Assembly (NCBI GenBank): GCA_003427395.1
Contig: BFEA01000192.1
Coordinates: forward strand, 263,119 to 292,399
Length of the DNA: 29,281 nt
Source of the DNA: Chara braunii
Lineage: Eukaryota; Streptophyta; Charophyceae; Charales; Characeae
Reading direction: 5' to 3'
Part shown: positions 10,469 to 21,005 of the stretch, piece by piece
Position numbering within the stretch: the stretch's first letter is position 1
How the letters are laid out: each line of letters starts with the position of its first letter
Translations under genes and position numbers: made by a program
Notes under the pieces: model-generated
What the model was told of the DNA's origin: nothing
What the model saw: the letters and a program-made list of their open reading frames with translations, nothing else
Databases searched by the model: none

Positions 10469-12090
10469 GAGTAAAGGTGAATAAGACACTAAGCCTATTA
10501 CCTCAAGGTGCCTCTGAAGCCATTGAGGCACTAACTTGAAAAGTGGTTGGACAGATTCTTCAAAGTCTACACAGACAGAGTAAGAAAATGTCTTATTAAG
10601 AGGCGATAACTCATTCTTTTGAGAGGATAGAGAGTTTGACAGAGACATCTTCACATGACCAAGAAGGAAGGGAAGACGTTGTGTCGACACTTGAAGGGAT
10701 ACAATTGAGTTAAAATTGTCTTTGGTACAAAGGGGATGAGATCGAGGTTTTAGCTAAAACATATAGGAACAAGAGGCGTATTAACACGAAAAGGGACATA
10801 GGTAAATGTGCCAAGAAAGATTCAGATCCTAGCTGTTTAAATAGTTAAGACTTAAAATGGGGGAATTAGGAAAGGATTGCGCCTAACTGGTGTATGAGCG
10901 ACCTTTTGATTTCTTTTTAAGTTCTATAGTAGGACCCTCACATTTTTCCTCCTTCAGATAAACTATTGTACGCTAGAAGTCGAATGTGAGGTAAGATCTG
11001 CAACGTATTTGTTATTTATTGCTTAGATGCAGTGATAAACTTCAGTAGATAGGATAGATGAAGTGTCATAGAGTATGTACTCCAATATATGAGGTGTCAA
11101 AAAATTATTATTGTCTCTTTTATACTTTTCTGACTTAACATGCATACCTTAACGATAAGGGATAAGAGAGACATGTGACTCGAGTTTCAACAATGTTTTT
11201 GGCTCAACATTATAAATTTGATTAAGTTTTTTCTTGGGTCATATATGATTTCTATCTATGGGGTATGCCGACGAGGAACACTTTTCACTTTCACGATTGG
11301 GTAGGTCCAATGTTTGGTTTTGATTGATGAAATGTGTATCTTGGATATGTGTACAATCTGTACTGTCAAAGTCTTGAACTAGGATGCATGGGAAAGCACC
11401 TAGGTGTTCAAGAAAGATAAAGTGACATGTGATTTGTACATTTTGAAAACATTTTGCTTTGTTGTCAGTCTTTTCATGTCTTGTCCTATGTAATTATTTT
11501 TGAAAAAGACCCTGAAAAAAAGGGTGTGAAAAAGTTAAAATTTTGATGCATTTGAAAAACTCTGCGAGTCAGGGAAATGTATGTTACAAATGGAATGGGT
11601 GTTTTTCTGCCTTCTGACAAGACAAAGGGTCAAACACATACTTTTATACTTTCTTTATGGATATTTTGGTTGACTTTTCTATTGGAAAGAAGATCCCCGA
11701 GACGTGTGCCTATCGAGCCTGTGATCAAGGTCTGGGAGGCACGGCCCCTATGTGGCTCTGACGATGCCCCTCGATCAGAGACAAGTTTTACAATCATGTT
11801 GAATCATTCTTATTGATATTGCTTCTTTCATATATACATTCAATGGGTTTGATCACCCATTCAAAGACAACTGACGAGGGGCGAAAAATTTTATTTGGTC
11901 AAATTGATTTTCATATGTGTATTTTTGAAATGATCATCGCTCATCCACTTATGGAGGTCAGTCTGAGGGACTTAAAATTACCAAGCCTATGGTGGAAAAT
12001 TGGCATTGTTGGGACGTGACTCCCAGCGTGGGCTGCTGACCAAGTATAACCAGGCAGCGGGCCTTCCGATTACGGTCTGGGACTAAACTT
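10469..12090. other. Unassigned, probably further degraded element sequence
   Basis: No reverse transcriptase, RNase H or integrase motif could be found in any frame. Short frames at 11577-11816 and 11813-12019 are 70-80 codons long, with no recognisable motif and no second copy. The region becomes A+T rich after 10900. Confidence 0.5.
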
Positions 12091-12248
12091 GAGGGGAGGG
12101 ATTCCCTAATGATAGTATCGGTCCAGGTAGATATCGGGGGGATCGAGAGTCAGGTCTACATATTTTGATAGGAGGTATTTATCATGTATTGCGTAACCAA
12201 TGCAGGTACCGCCATTAAATTAACAACATGGTGGACCACATATCAGGC
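12091..12248 (+). other. LTR-boundary-like segment: purine tract and TAACAACATGGTGG motif
   Basis: GAGGGGAGGGA at 12091-12101 resembles a polypurine tract. About 7 bp later sequence starting TGATAG runs to TTAACA (TG...CA ends). From 12220 to 12248 a motif starting TAACAACATGGTGG and ending ATCAGGCC matches the inverse of 27225-27253 with two mismatches, and 12215-12234 matches the inverse of 27179-27198 exactly over 20 bp. Recurrence of this motif suggests the end of a dispersed element. A primer-binding site starting TGG is conceivable, but I could not match it to a tRNA. Confidence 0.35.
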
Positions 12249-13436
12249 CTGCTCAACCGACTGTGGTGGGTTGAGACCGAGGTTGCCGATCCCCTCGCAT
12301 TAGACTTCGGGTGGGACGGTAAAAACTGACTTAGGTTGAGACCCTCGTCCAAAGAGTAAGATTTAATTATGATTCCTAACTCCTCGGACACTCAACGAGA
12401 TCCTGGTTAATAAAGTCAAAAGTTATGGGGAGAGGCTATCATTATCTTCCTTGGTGACCTCTGTAACTGTAGTACAGATCCAGTATCCCCACTTTGAGTC
12501 ATATGGAATAACATTCCTTTGGTATTACAATTTTTAAAGGTATATGAGAGACCCATGTTAAAATCCAGGCAGTATGGACGCACCAAGGGAGACAGTGAGG
12601 GTCTTCAAACCGCAACTTCATCTAGGAAATCGGATTTTGACAACTTGTTGCATCAGAAGGTCTTGTTTGCATTTAGGTTCTCTAGCGACGGGGACGTCGC
12701 TAAATGGGGTCCGGGAAGACTGTCGGAGCAAACACCCTTACAAGGGTATTTGCTCATGATTTTGCATATGATACAGTATCAACACCTGTCGCCGTGCCGA
12801 AAACAGTCTGGAGTAAAAAGTGAGAATTTTTTTGGCTTGGTGATGTGAAGCAAACTTCTCGACCATTGAGGTCGAGATTTCTAGGCGACCGTTCACAGTG
12901 ATACGGCGTATATAATAATAGCTGAGGGTTAATGAAAAGTTAAAAGTCTCCGACTGCCAGGGCCGGAGGGTTGTAATAGAACAGAAGAAGGTTGCGTGCG
13001 ATGCGTCGACCACGATCTAACTCAGTCAGAGGATCAGGCGGAGAGGAAAGAACGAATTACATCGAGTCCAGAGACGTCAGACCAACTAGTACGGGAAGAA
13101 TCTGTTGGTCGCGCCGCCATTAGCTCGAAAGCGGACTGAAATAATAATATAAGCCCCGGCCGCAGCTAGCGCTCTAAAAATGCCAACTGTTCTCTTCCTT
13201 TGCGCGGCCTCAAGTGTCGCGCACATCTACCTCTACTGGTGTGATACCGGCATACCCGCTACTTGAGTGTTTTCCCTATCGCAACCTTCAATGTCACAAC
13301 CGCAGGTAGGCACCGGTCTTTCAGGTCGTCCACTGAACCAAGTGCCTTTTGCAGGTCACACACACGCTCAAGTCAACAAACACTCAAACAGGTACTCAGA
13401 CCGGCGAGCGTACACACACACAGACTTAGGAAAAAC
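12249..13436. other. Unassigned intergenic or repeat sequence
   Basis: No gene supported. GGTTGAGACC occurs twice (12272 and about 12333). Frames at 12519-12848 (+) and 12738-13013 (-) overlap each other and show no motif. GC content rises after 13080. Confidence 0.45.
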
Positions 13437-13465
13437 GGGCTCAGTCCACTGGTCGGACTGAGCCC
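13437..13465. repeat. Perfect 11-bp hairpin
   Basis: GGGCTCAGTCC (13437-13447) and GGACTGAGCCC (13455-13465) flank a 7-base loop, ACTGGTC. It lies about 45 bp before the tRNA-like sequence. It could be a terminator-like or processing hairpin, or a small palindrome insertion. Confidence 0.75.
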
Positions 13466-13507
13466 CGATACTGTTTATGTACTGAGTTGTTCCCTTTCTA
13501 TTCGAAG

Positions 13508-13581
13508 TGGGAGCTAGCTCAATAGGTTTAGGCGTTGGACTGTTAAGCATAGGGTACGAGGATCGAGTCCGCCCAACTATT
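13508..13581 (+). ncRNA. tRNA-like / SINE-type Pol III head
   Basis: An A-box-like TAGCTCAATAGGTTTAGGC lies at 13515-13533 and a B-box GGATCGAGTCC at 13560-13570 (consensus GGTTCGANTCC, one mismatch), with tRNA-like spacing. Between them, the loop CTGTTAA would give anticodon GTT (Asn), preceded by GTTGGA as in tRNA-Asn. However, the acceptor ends (TGGGAGC and CAACTAT) do not pair, and the anticodon stem (TTGGA with GCATA) does not pair either. It is therefore not a working tRNA. A tRNA-derived SINE head or tRNA pseudogene fits better. A T-rich tract follows at 13741. Confidence 0.55.
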
Positions 13582-13690
13582 GAGGCCAACTCCTTTTTAT
13601 AAAGAGCTCCTCAAAATTTTTACCCAGGCTAAGTCGGCCGGGGCTCGACCCCGTGCACTAGATATCAGAAGTTAGTAGTTAGTTGGGTTC

Positions 13691-13732
13691 TGTTGTGCTA
13701 AGAGCACGACAAGTGGCTCGAGCAGTGAGCCA
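13691..13732. repeat. Two adjacent hairpins flanked by GTTAGT repeats
   Basis: TGTTGTGCT/AGCACGACA (13691-13699, 13703-13711, one G-T pair) is followed at once by TGGCTC/GAGCCA (13714-13719, 13727-13732). GTTAGT repeats lie on both sides (about 13671-13684 and 13732-13750). Confidence 0.65.
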
Positions 13733-13740
13733 GTTAGTTA

Positions 13741-13846
13741 GTACTTAGTTATTTTTCCTTTTATTTATCTTGTTTTTATTGTTATAGTTAGATTCTTATT
13801 TATTGTTATTTTTTTTTTATTTTTTATTTTTTATTTTTGCCTGTTA
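13741..13846 (+). repeat. T-rich low-complexity tract
   Basis: Runs of T with TTATT and TTTTA units. It could serve as a Pol III stop region for the tRNA-like unit upstream, or be the complement of an A-rich retroposon tail. Confidence 0.7.
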
Positions 13847-14047
13847 CGATTTCGAGCCCCATATGGTAGATTCGTACGGCCGAATCTGTACCCTAGTCGC
13901 GGTCGGGTTCGGTATCAAAGACAGGCGCTGCCTGTGTGCCAAAACCGGAGGCCTGGCCAAGCCCGCAGAGTCGAAGACGACTCGATGGGAAGCTCACGCA
14001 CAGGCAGTGGGGGCACAATGCGATTTGGCCGATACAATCACGAAGTC

Positions 14048-14545
14048 GGGGGGGGGAAAGAGGAACACGATAAAGAAGGAGTAGAAGAAGAAGAAGGAGG
14101 AGGAGGAGGAAAAGGAGGAGAAGGAGGAGAAGGAGAGGAAGAGAGTCGAAGAGAGATGGCGCCAGTAAACAAGGAAGATGGGTAACGAGCATGACCGCGC
14201 GGCGGAGAAAATGAAGCTGCGCAGAAGAAAGATGAGTGTGAGCAGGTAGAAGAGTGAGAGCGGAAGCACGGCGCAATCAACCGACTCAATCGCGAAGTCG
14301 TGGAAGGTGAACACAAAGAAACAAGGAGCAGCGCAAGAAAGAGGAAGGCGGGGTGGATGCGCAGAAGTAGGAAAGGAGGGCGCGCGAAAGAGAAGAGGAA
14401 CGTGGACTGGAGGATATCAAAAGAAGCAAGCGGAGGCAGAAGTAGCACGAAGCGAACGAGAAGAAGAAGAAGAAGAAGAAGAAGAAGAAGAAGAAGAAGA
14501 AGAAGGGGTAGGAGGAGAAAGGAGAAGGAAGAGAGAACAATACTC
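14048..14545 (+). repeat. Purine-rich strand with (GGA)n and (AAG)n
   Basis: About 500 bp in which the plus strand is strongly purine-biased. It includes GGA/GAA runs at 14083-14145 and a pure (AAG)n at 14461-14505 (15 units). The many overlapping open frames (poly-Glu, poly-Arg, and poly-Ser/Leu/Pro on the other strand) come from composition alone. Such mirror-symmetric purine tracts can form triplex (H-DNA). Confidence 0.8.
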
Positions 14546-14774
14546 AGCTGGCCATGCCGCGACTGATGGCCTCGTGAGGTTGGATCGTTGTCCGCTCGAC
14601 TTCATTGGAAAGCATGTTTTCGCCTGTCATATGCCCCGTAGGCTGCAGCGTCATGCAACGGGGAGCATCGAGTGTCGACCGCGACGACGACGAGGGAATG
14701 AGAGAGAGAACAGGTAAGTCCTCAATCTCGCGGCTCACTCTCCAACACTATCGACGACCAACACGAGGTAGATG
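14546..14774. other. Unassigned spacer
   Basis: Mixed sequence with no gene; only a short purine-rich piece at 14690-14715. Confidence 0.4.
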
Positions 14775-14835
14775 AATAAACAAATAAATAGATAAATAAA
14801 TAAATAAGCAGATAAAAAAAAAAAAAAAAAAAAAA
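14775..14835 (+). repeat. (AAAT)n followed by A22
   Basis: AAAT/ATAA units at 14775-14813 lead into about 22 A ending at 14835. This looks like the tail of a retroposed (LINE/SINE-type) sequence, but no target-site duplication was found. Confidence 0.7.
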
Positions 14836-14970
14836 TGAATGCACCTAACGCTAAAAACAGGGAAGATACATTACTATTAGATATGTGTGTGTAAGAGACA
14901 AAGAGTTAAGCGTGCGGTTCGCCACACGCTACTCGGATCGATAGAACGAGGAAATCTAAAAAGTAGCCAT

Positions 14971-15227
14971 GTATATTTTCACGTTTTAGCGGAAGATTCA
15001 TTCCGTTTTTGCTCATCCTATCGATGGAGTGTGTGTGTACGTGTGTGTGTGTGCGTGTGTGTGTGTGTGAGCTAAGTCTTCAGCCCCACGGACTCGACGC
15101 GCGCTACTTGGATCGATAAAATGAGCAAATAGAAAAGTGACAGTATATATTTCCGCGTTTCAGCGGAGGATTCATTTCGTTTTTGCTCGAATGTGTGTGT
15201 GTGTGTAAGGCATTCATGATTCGACCA

Positions 15228-15275
<48 letters not shown>

Positions 15276-15597
15276 AGGTAAGTATCAATCTCACGGCTGA
15301 CATCTTGGTTCTTCCACTGAGAGAAGGTGCAAAAACGAATGAATCTCACGCTGCATCCGGGAGGTATACACCGTTGTTTGCGCCACAAATGTTGGGCCTT
15401 CATCCCCGCTCGTGCGCCGACTTGCCGTTGTGTTGTGTGTGTGGGGGGGGGGTCGTGTGTGTATGCCTATGTGTGTGTGTGTGTGTATGTGTGTGTAGAT
15501 GTGTGCATGCGTACTAACCGTGTGACTAACGACTTGGCACTTTCCGTTGGTAGGAGCAAAATTGAGTGAATCTCCCGCTATAACATGGAAATATACA
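14971..15597. repeat. Four ~45-bp modules separated by microsatellites
   Basis: A module reading roughly GTATATTTC-N10-AGCGGGAGATTCATTC-GTTTTTGCTC occurs at 14971-15014 (+), 15143-15188 (+), 15328-15369 (-) and 15554-15597 (-). (GT)n, (GT)n/(AG)n and (GT)n tracts lie between and after the modules. The last three are in copy B, with matches in copy C; the first lies just outside the shared part. Two face right and two face left, so the set is itself an inverted array. No function is known to me. Confidence 0.7.
15231..15273 (+). repeat. (AG)n microsatellite
   Basis: About 21 AG units followed by AACAGGTAAGT. Copy C has the complementary, interrupted (CT)n at 26945-26988. Confidence 0.95.
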
Positions 15598-15661
15598 CTG
15601 CCATTCATGTTCAGCCACTGTCACAACTTCGCCCTGCCAATCGTACACAAACTCTTCCATG

Positions 15662-15663
<2 letters not shown>

Positions 15664-15714
<51 letters not shown>
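15664..15714 (+). repeat. (GT)n microsatellite
   Basis: About 25 perfect GT units; the copy C partner is (CA)n at 26529-26566. Poly-Val/Cys and poly-His/Thr frames here are artefacts. Confidence 0.95.
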
Positions 15715-15719
<5 letters not shown>

Positions 15720-16034
15720 GAGAAAGGTAGGAGAGAACGAAAAAACAAACAGAAGGGAGCAATCAACAGAAAGAGAGAGAGGGAAAAGGAGAAAGATGAT
15801 GATGATGATGATGTAAGGGCATATATCTGGTATTGCCGAGGGCGACATCTTTCATACGTTGTTAGATGCAAGAGGAGCTCTTCTTGACATTGGTTTTCAG
15901 AACTACGAACTTCCATTGGTGTATTATTAGTGCAATGCTACTCTCTGGGCACAGTGATACTATCTGACTTTCAATGTGAAGGTGTGATCTGGATTTGTCA
16001 TTTCGCTACTGCTTATTTTCCTTGTATTTTTCTG

Positions 16035-16036
<2 letters not shown>

Positions 16037-16076
<40 letters not shown>
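16037..16076 (+). repeat. (ATT)n microsatellite
   Basis: About 13 units. The copy C partner at 26010-26043 is short and degenerate. Confidence 0.95.
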
Positions 16077-16078
<2 letters not shown>

Positions 16079-16527
16079 GCGTGATGGTCTGGGTACACGT
16101 GGCATCTGTGTGGTGGGGATCGAGGTTGTGAGTGATACAAGAGACTTACCTGATGCTGGAGGGGTGCGGCATTGGCCGCTGGAAGCTCGTACTTCGGTGA
16201 AGCCGTTGTCGTCCTCATCTGAATTTGTAGTTTAGGGTGGATAGGATCTGCCATATGTAGCTGGGCACCGGGCGCCAGATAGGAAATCAGGATTGGTTCT
16301 TTGTTGATGATGATGTGACTATTCCAACATTATCACTGTGAGCTTTTGCTGTGCTCTTATGTAGTGGATCTTGTAACGCAATTCTGTTATTGGTTCGAGA
16401 TCACGACTATCTGGTTTTATGTGTATAATGCTGTTTGATTTCTGAAGTTCGTTGTTGCACATTTTTCTTGCATTTTGTATTATTTAAATTTATTATTTCT
16501 TTTTATTATTGACTGATTGGTATTATC

Positions 16528-16575
<48 letters not shown>

Positions 16576-16611
16576 GTGATTATTATTATTATTGTTATTA
16601 TTATTATTAAT
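16528..16611 (+). repeat. (ATT)n microsatellite, compound
   Basis: ATT units with GTG and GTT interruptions. The copy C partner at about 25443-25558 has a 34-bp tandem duplication starting CTGATAATATTAATAC. Confidence 0.95.
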
Positions 16612-17725
16612 ATTATCAGACTCGCCGTCATTCACACTTCTCATGCATAACGTATGTGCAACAAATTGACAGCAAGAGCCTACTCAGATCTCATATATAT
16701 GGTAACTGAGAACATTGTTCAGATTTTGAGTTCACTTCATCAGCTACGGTAACTCAGCCCACACCTCTCTCTCGGCTCGCATACACTAAGTCACCCTGGA
16801 TATCCCGCATGCAACCTGTTGTAAGAGTGCACGCACATACTCTGCAGTCAGTCATTATGGCGGCTATGACTACTAGTACCACTACTGCAATGGCTACGAA
16901 TTTCTTCCTTGACCACTTCGTTTACGGGCACAGATATTTGGGCATAGATGACTATGCTTGACGTACCGAGGCAAACACAGATAGTCGAAATAATAGGCAC
17001 AAGACACAGATGAAAACGCAAATGGAGAGACAGACGGCGACAAATAACAGACAAACAGCAAGAGATAACCACCCAGACAGACAAATACAGTAAGAGGGAG
17101 TAAGAGAGAGAGAGAGAGAAAGAGGAAGAGGAAGAGACGAGGAAAATGAGGAAGGACAAGGGGAAGAAATAAGAAAGGAGGAGATAGACTGTGCATGAAA
17201 GCACGGGAAAAAGGAGACAAACCTGGTCCACCAAATATGCTAAACCGTCAGAACATAGACTGAGAAACACAACTGATTTCCGAGCCTTGCCAGTGGAATA
17301 ATTGCCTTGCTGGGTTTCGGCATATTGATGAGTTTTGTGTATGCAAATGTGTGTGTGTATGTGTGTATGTGCACTGACTGTGCGTGCGTGTCAGCGTAGT
17401 TCATTATACAATCAAGAACAGTCGGACACACGGTCAGGTAGCCAGACAGACAGCGATGGACGTACAAAATAGGCAAGACAAATACAAAACATACATGCAG
17501 AACGGAAATACAGGCTACAATCAGACTATAATCCGACAATAAACAAACAGGAACAGACAAACAGACAAATACGAAATACAGAAACAGACCGACCTACTGA
17601 CAAAGGCAGGCCTTGTATTGCTCAGAGTGGAAGGATACTCGGTGCATTTATACTATGTGCTCGTGTAAGATTGCTCAAATATCCGTCAGACCCGCATCCT
17701 GGTGTTTTGCATATCGCTCACAATC

Positions 17726-17726
<1 letters not shown>

Positions 17727-17769
<43 letters not shown>
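17727..17769 (+). repeat. (ATT)n microsatellite
   Basis: About 14 units; homologous to the copy A tract at 1177-1225. Confidence 0.95.
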
Positions 17770-18523
17770 GCTGGTTATTAGCTTAATACTCCTATCCTTA
17801 GGCATCAGGGGCCAGAAACGGAGGGAAAGTGAGATATTGGAGAGACGAAAGATATCGTCACCGTATCTACCTCCACCAACCCTTCTCCCTTCTCCTTTGA
17901 TCTGAACCCCGCAGTTTTTCTTTTTGTCTCCATATTTATCCAAGATTACTCTTATGATTGTTCTTGTTATTAAGCATCAGTCTGAAATTCTTTGTTGATT
18001 GACAATCAGGAAAGTGGGGGAAGATCAGGTTTGAAGAGAGGTGGAGTACTGGAAAGGAGAGAGACATCGTCACCGTGTGACGGCATCTACCTCCTCCATC
18101 CGTCTCCATTTCTCCCGTAATCTAATCCCCTCATTTCTTTGGTTTTCACAACTCTCTAGAAAGGTATAAATGACATCAGAGTAAAACGTCTATTATGTAA
18201 AAGGCGAATGTTCAGGCAGTCCGACAAAAACCGGACGATTGCAGGAGCTCTGCCGGAGTTCAAGAGGAACTCTGGAGGCAGGGAACCTTAAGGGACCCAC
18301 GCTTCATTCTTTTCCCATGTACCCTTAAAGGCTACGCACTTCTATTGTCTGCTTGTATAATTTTGTGATATACTGTTTATGCCTTTTCTACAGGACCTAA
18401 ATATCAGAAGTAAAAGTATTATATACTTGAATTGACGATCTGTCTGAGGTGAGGAAAAGGAACCTAGGAAAAGAACCGAGAAGGAACCTAGGTTGCATGG
18501 TCTTGAGAAAACAAAAGCAGAGG

Positions 18524-20436
18524 TAATAGGATGCTCCCGTGAGGTTCTCCTGTCACTGATCTGACTAGATTTAGGAGGGGAAATAAGTACTCCCGGGTGA
18601 GTACACGAACTCCTAAGTCTAAATCGATCCGTGCGACTTCCATGTAAGTCAACAATACCTCTTGCTTAATTAATATGAACGATCAGGGCAAACTAACCTA
18701 AAAATGGTCTTGATCTCCTACGCATCGAACTGGTATTAGGGTGACTCCTGGGAGGGTTTCCTAATACTATGTTTGATCTGGGATCAATTAACAAGGAAAG
18801 AATGAGTTGATTATGTTTGGGCAAGTAAAAGGGGTACTCCCGGGTGAATGACTAAAAAGTTGGTTTCTTTAAGTTACTAATGGTTTATCTAATTAACATT
18901 GAATCAGGTTATAGGAGGCTCCCGTCAAGTTCTCCTCTCACTTGATTTGACTAGACTTAGGAAGGGAATAAAGTACTCCCGGGTGAGTACACAAACTCCT
19001 AAGTCTAAGTCAATCTGGTCGGCTTCCGTGAAAGTTGACTGATCTCCTACGCTTCAGACTGGTAGTAGGGTGGCTCCCGGGTGGGTTATCCTAATACTTG
19101 TTTGATCAAGAGGTCTTCTAACGAGGAAAAAAGTGAGTTAATTATGGACAAGTAAAAGGTATACTTCCGGGTGAGTAACCCTGCTACTTGTTTTGGAATG
19201 ACTAATGAATTGGCATCGTTCGGATGCTAATGGCTTAATTATTTAAATCAGGTTATGAGAGGCTCCCGTGGAGTTCTCCTATCACTTGATCTGATTAGAC
19301 TTAGGAAGGGAATTAAGTATTCCCATGTGAGTACACGAACTCCTACGTCTAAGTCAATCTGGTCGACTTCCATGAAAGTCGACATACCTCTTGCTCATTC
19401 ACGATGAGTGGGTAAAGTAGGGGAACGGTCAAGGCGACTTACCTTTGAGTTGTTTTGACTGATCTCCTACTCATCAAACTGGTAGTAGGGTAACTCCCGG
19501 GAGAATTATCCTAGTACTTGTTTGATTTAGAGGTCTACTAATGATAATTGTGTTTGGGCAGTAAAGGGATACTACCGAGTGAGTAACCCTACTACTTGTC
19601 TAGGTATGACTGGCAGGCGGCATAAATAAGTACTAATGATCCGAAGATAGGAGGCTCCCGTGGGGTCATCCTATAGCCTGCTTGGCTACACCCTAACGTA
19701 CCAAGTAAGACACTTCGGCTTGCCTAAGTCCACTGACTTAATCCTGGCTCGTTTGACTCTAAGTAAGTAGTAGGGTGACTCCCATAGGGTCATCCTATTA
19801 CACTTGTGATAATAGACTGAGCTTTGATAAAGGAAGTAATAGGAGGCTTCGGGGAAGGCCGCCTATTACTAGTTGGAGCTCTGAATTGACATCTGGATCT
19901 AGAATGTTCTCTGAATACTGGGTCAAATGTTGAGACGACTCAACATAGATCTCATAACTATCTGCCTAACTAATAGAAGGATACTCTCTGGTGAGTTATC
20001 CGATTGCTTACTCTAGATTGCTTGAACTACTTGGTTGCGTAGACTTTGAAGGGTGGCTGGGTGCTCCCACTACTTGCGTTGAACTACTTGGTTGCGTAGA
20101 CTTCGAGAGCACCCAGCCACCCTTCAAAGTCTCCGCAACCAAGTAGTTCAAGCAATCTAGTGTAAGCAATCGGATAACTCACCAGAGAGTATCCTTCTAT
20201 TAGTTAGGCAGATAGTTAGGAGGTCTATGTTGAGTCGTCTCAACATTTGACCCAGTATTCAGAGAACATTCTAGATCTAGACTTTGAAGGGTGGCTGGGT
20301 GCTCTCGAAGTCCAAACAATCTATTAGTCAGAAGAGTAGTCTAAACAATCTGGTGAGTTATCCGATTGCTTACACTAGATTGTTTGGAATTAGTGAAGTA
20401 GTTCAAGATTCCCAGGTGAGTCAGCCCACTACTTGC
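18524..20436 (+). repeat. Hairpin array in copy B (gap-free)
   Basis: This array has no N. About 20 core sites can be counted, roughly one per 90 bp. Examples are GTACTCCCGGGTGAGTAC at 18587-18604 and 18973-18990, GCTTCCGTGAAAG near 19023, TACTTCCGGGTGAGTA near 19161, GACTTCCATGAAAGTC near 19367, and a 12-bp near-perfect stem AGTAATAGG..GGC (19835-19846) with GCC..CCTATTACT (19859-19870). A TAAGTC/GACTTA hairpin lies near 19724. The stems differ from site to site, while the core CTCCCGGGTGAG or CTTCCGTGAAAG recurs. No open frame spans the array. Confidence 0.8.
19893..20280. repeat. Secondary palindrome inside copy B
   Basis: Arms 19893-20065 and 20108-20280 are inverted copies of equal length (173 bp) with few mismatches, around a 42-bp spacer. 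The spacer starts with CCCACTACTTGCGT, which also occurs at 20425-20438, then repeats 25 bp of 20022-20046. Copies A and C lack this inverted duplication. A further inverted fragment (about 20310-20340) follows. Confidence 0.9.
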
Positions 20437-21001
20437 GTATGTCAGGACACGAAGAAGAAAAGAGTGCTCCATCAAGAGCGATTCCCAAGGTCCTTTAGGA
20501 AGAAACGTGAAAGAAAGCGAATACCGCAGGGAAGTGGATTGGACAAGAAGAAGTTCCACGTAGCCTCAGTTCATTAATAGACTCCTAAGGGAGAAACCAC
20601 CGAACGGCATGAGTAGATCTCAGTTAGATTACCGCGTAAGCACCAAAGGGTGTGCTTATCTGCCAGAGAGAAACTGCAAAAGTTGAGAGTAATGAGAAAT
20701 ATGAGTTTCCTTGGGCAACTTGAGACATAGTCAAAGAAACTCCTTGAATAAAAGGAGGAGGAGTGACAGACGACTCAGGGGTAGCTAGAAGCGAGGGGTT
20801 AGACTTTGGGATGTTGACCGGAGAGCTCACAAACCAGGACTAAGGGCTTGACCCTTAGATGTCATTATGTGAGAGTTAAGTGGGGATGTTGAATCATTGT
20901 TGACTTGTGTGTGTAGGTCTTTGCTTTGGCCTGCTGCAATCAAAGGAGAAGTCTTACATCAAGGACTTAAATTTCTGTTATCACTCGATAACAGATCGGT
21001 C

Positions 21002-21005
21002 CCAT
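21002..21005. other. Centre of the large palindrome (junction of B and C)
   Basis: Copy B ends at CGGTC (21001) and inverted copy C starts at about 21006 (TGACATCTAAGGG), which corresponds to about 4070 of copy A. The last ~140 bases of the element (20866-21001) are thus present once, in B, and missing from C. Confidence 0.8.

Larger units (their letters stand above)
15045..21001 (+). repeat. Long hairpin-bearing element, copy B (left arm of the palindrome)
   Basis: Matches copy C inverted along its length, and copy A from 16964 on. Order: GCTAAGTCTTCAGCCCCACG and module region (15070-15600), (GT)n, (GATGAT), three (ATT)n tracts, the CAGA/purine-rich stretch (16964-17608), the link region, the hairpin array (18524-20436), and a distal end at CGGTC (21001). 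Its left boundary lies inside a (GT)n tract. Odd points: about 415 bp present in A and C is absent at about 17608, and 19893-20340 is rearranged (see the separate entry). No protein-coding gene is supported inside. Confidence 0.85.

Noticed and set aside
13508-13581. Functional tRNA-Asn gene
   Set aside because: The acceptor and anticodon stems do not pair; only the promoter boxes and loop are tRNA-like.
14038-14605. Several overlapping frames rich in Glu, Arg, Ser, Leu or Pro
   Set aside because: They are produced by the purine-rich repeat on both strands in all frames.
15526-15916. Frames with His/Thr or Val/Cys runs, and similar ones at 26321-26714
   Set aside because: They are translations of (GT)n and (CA)n tracts.
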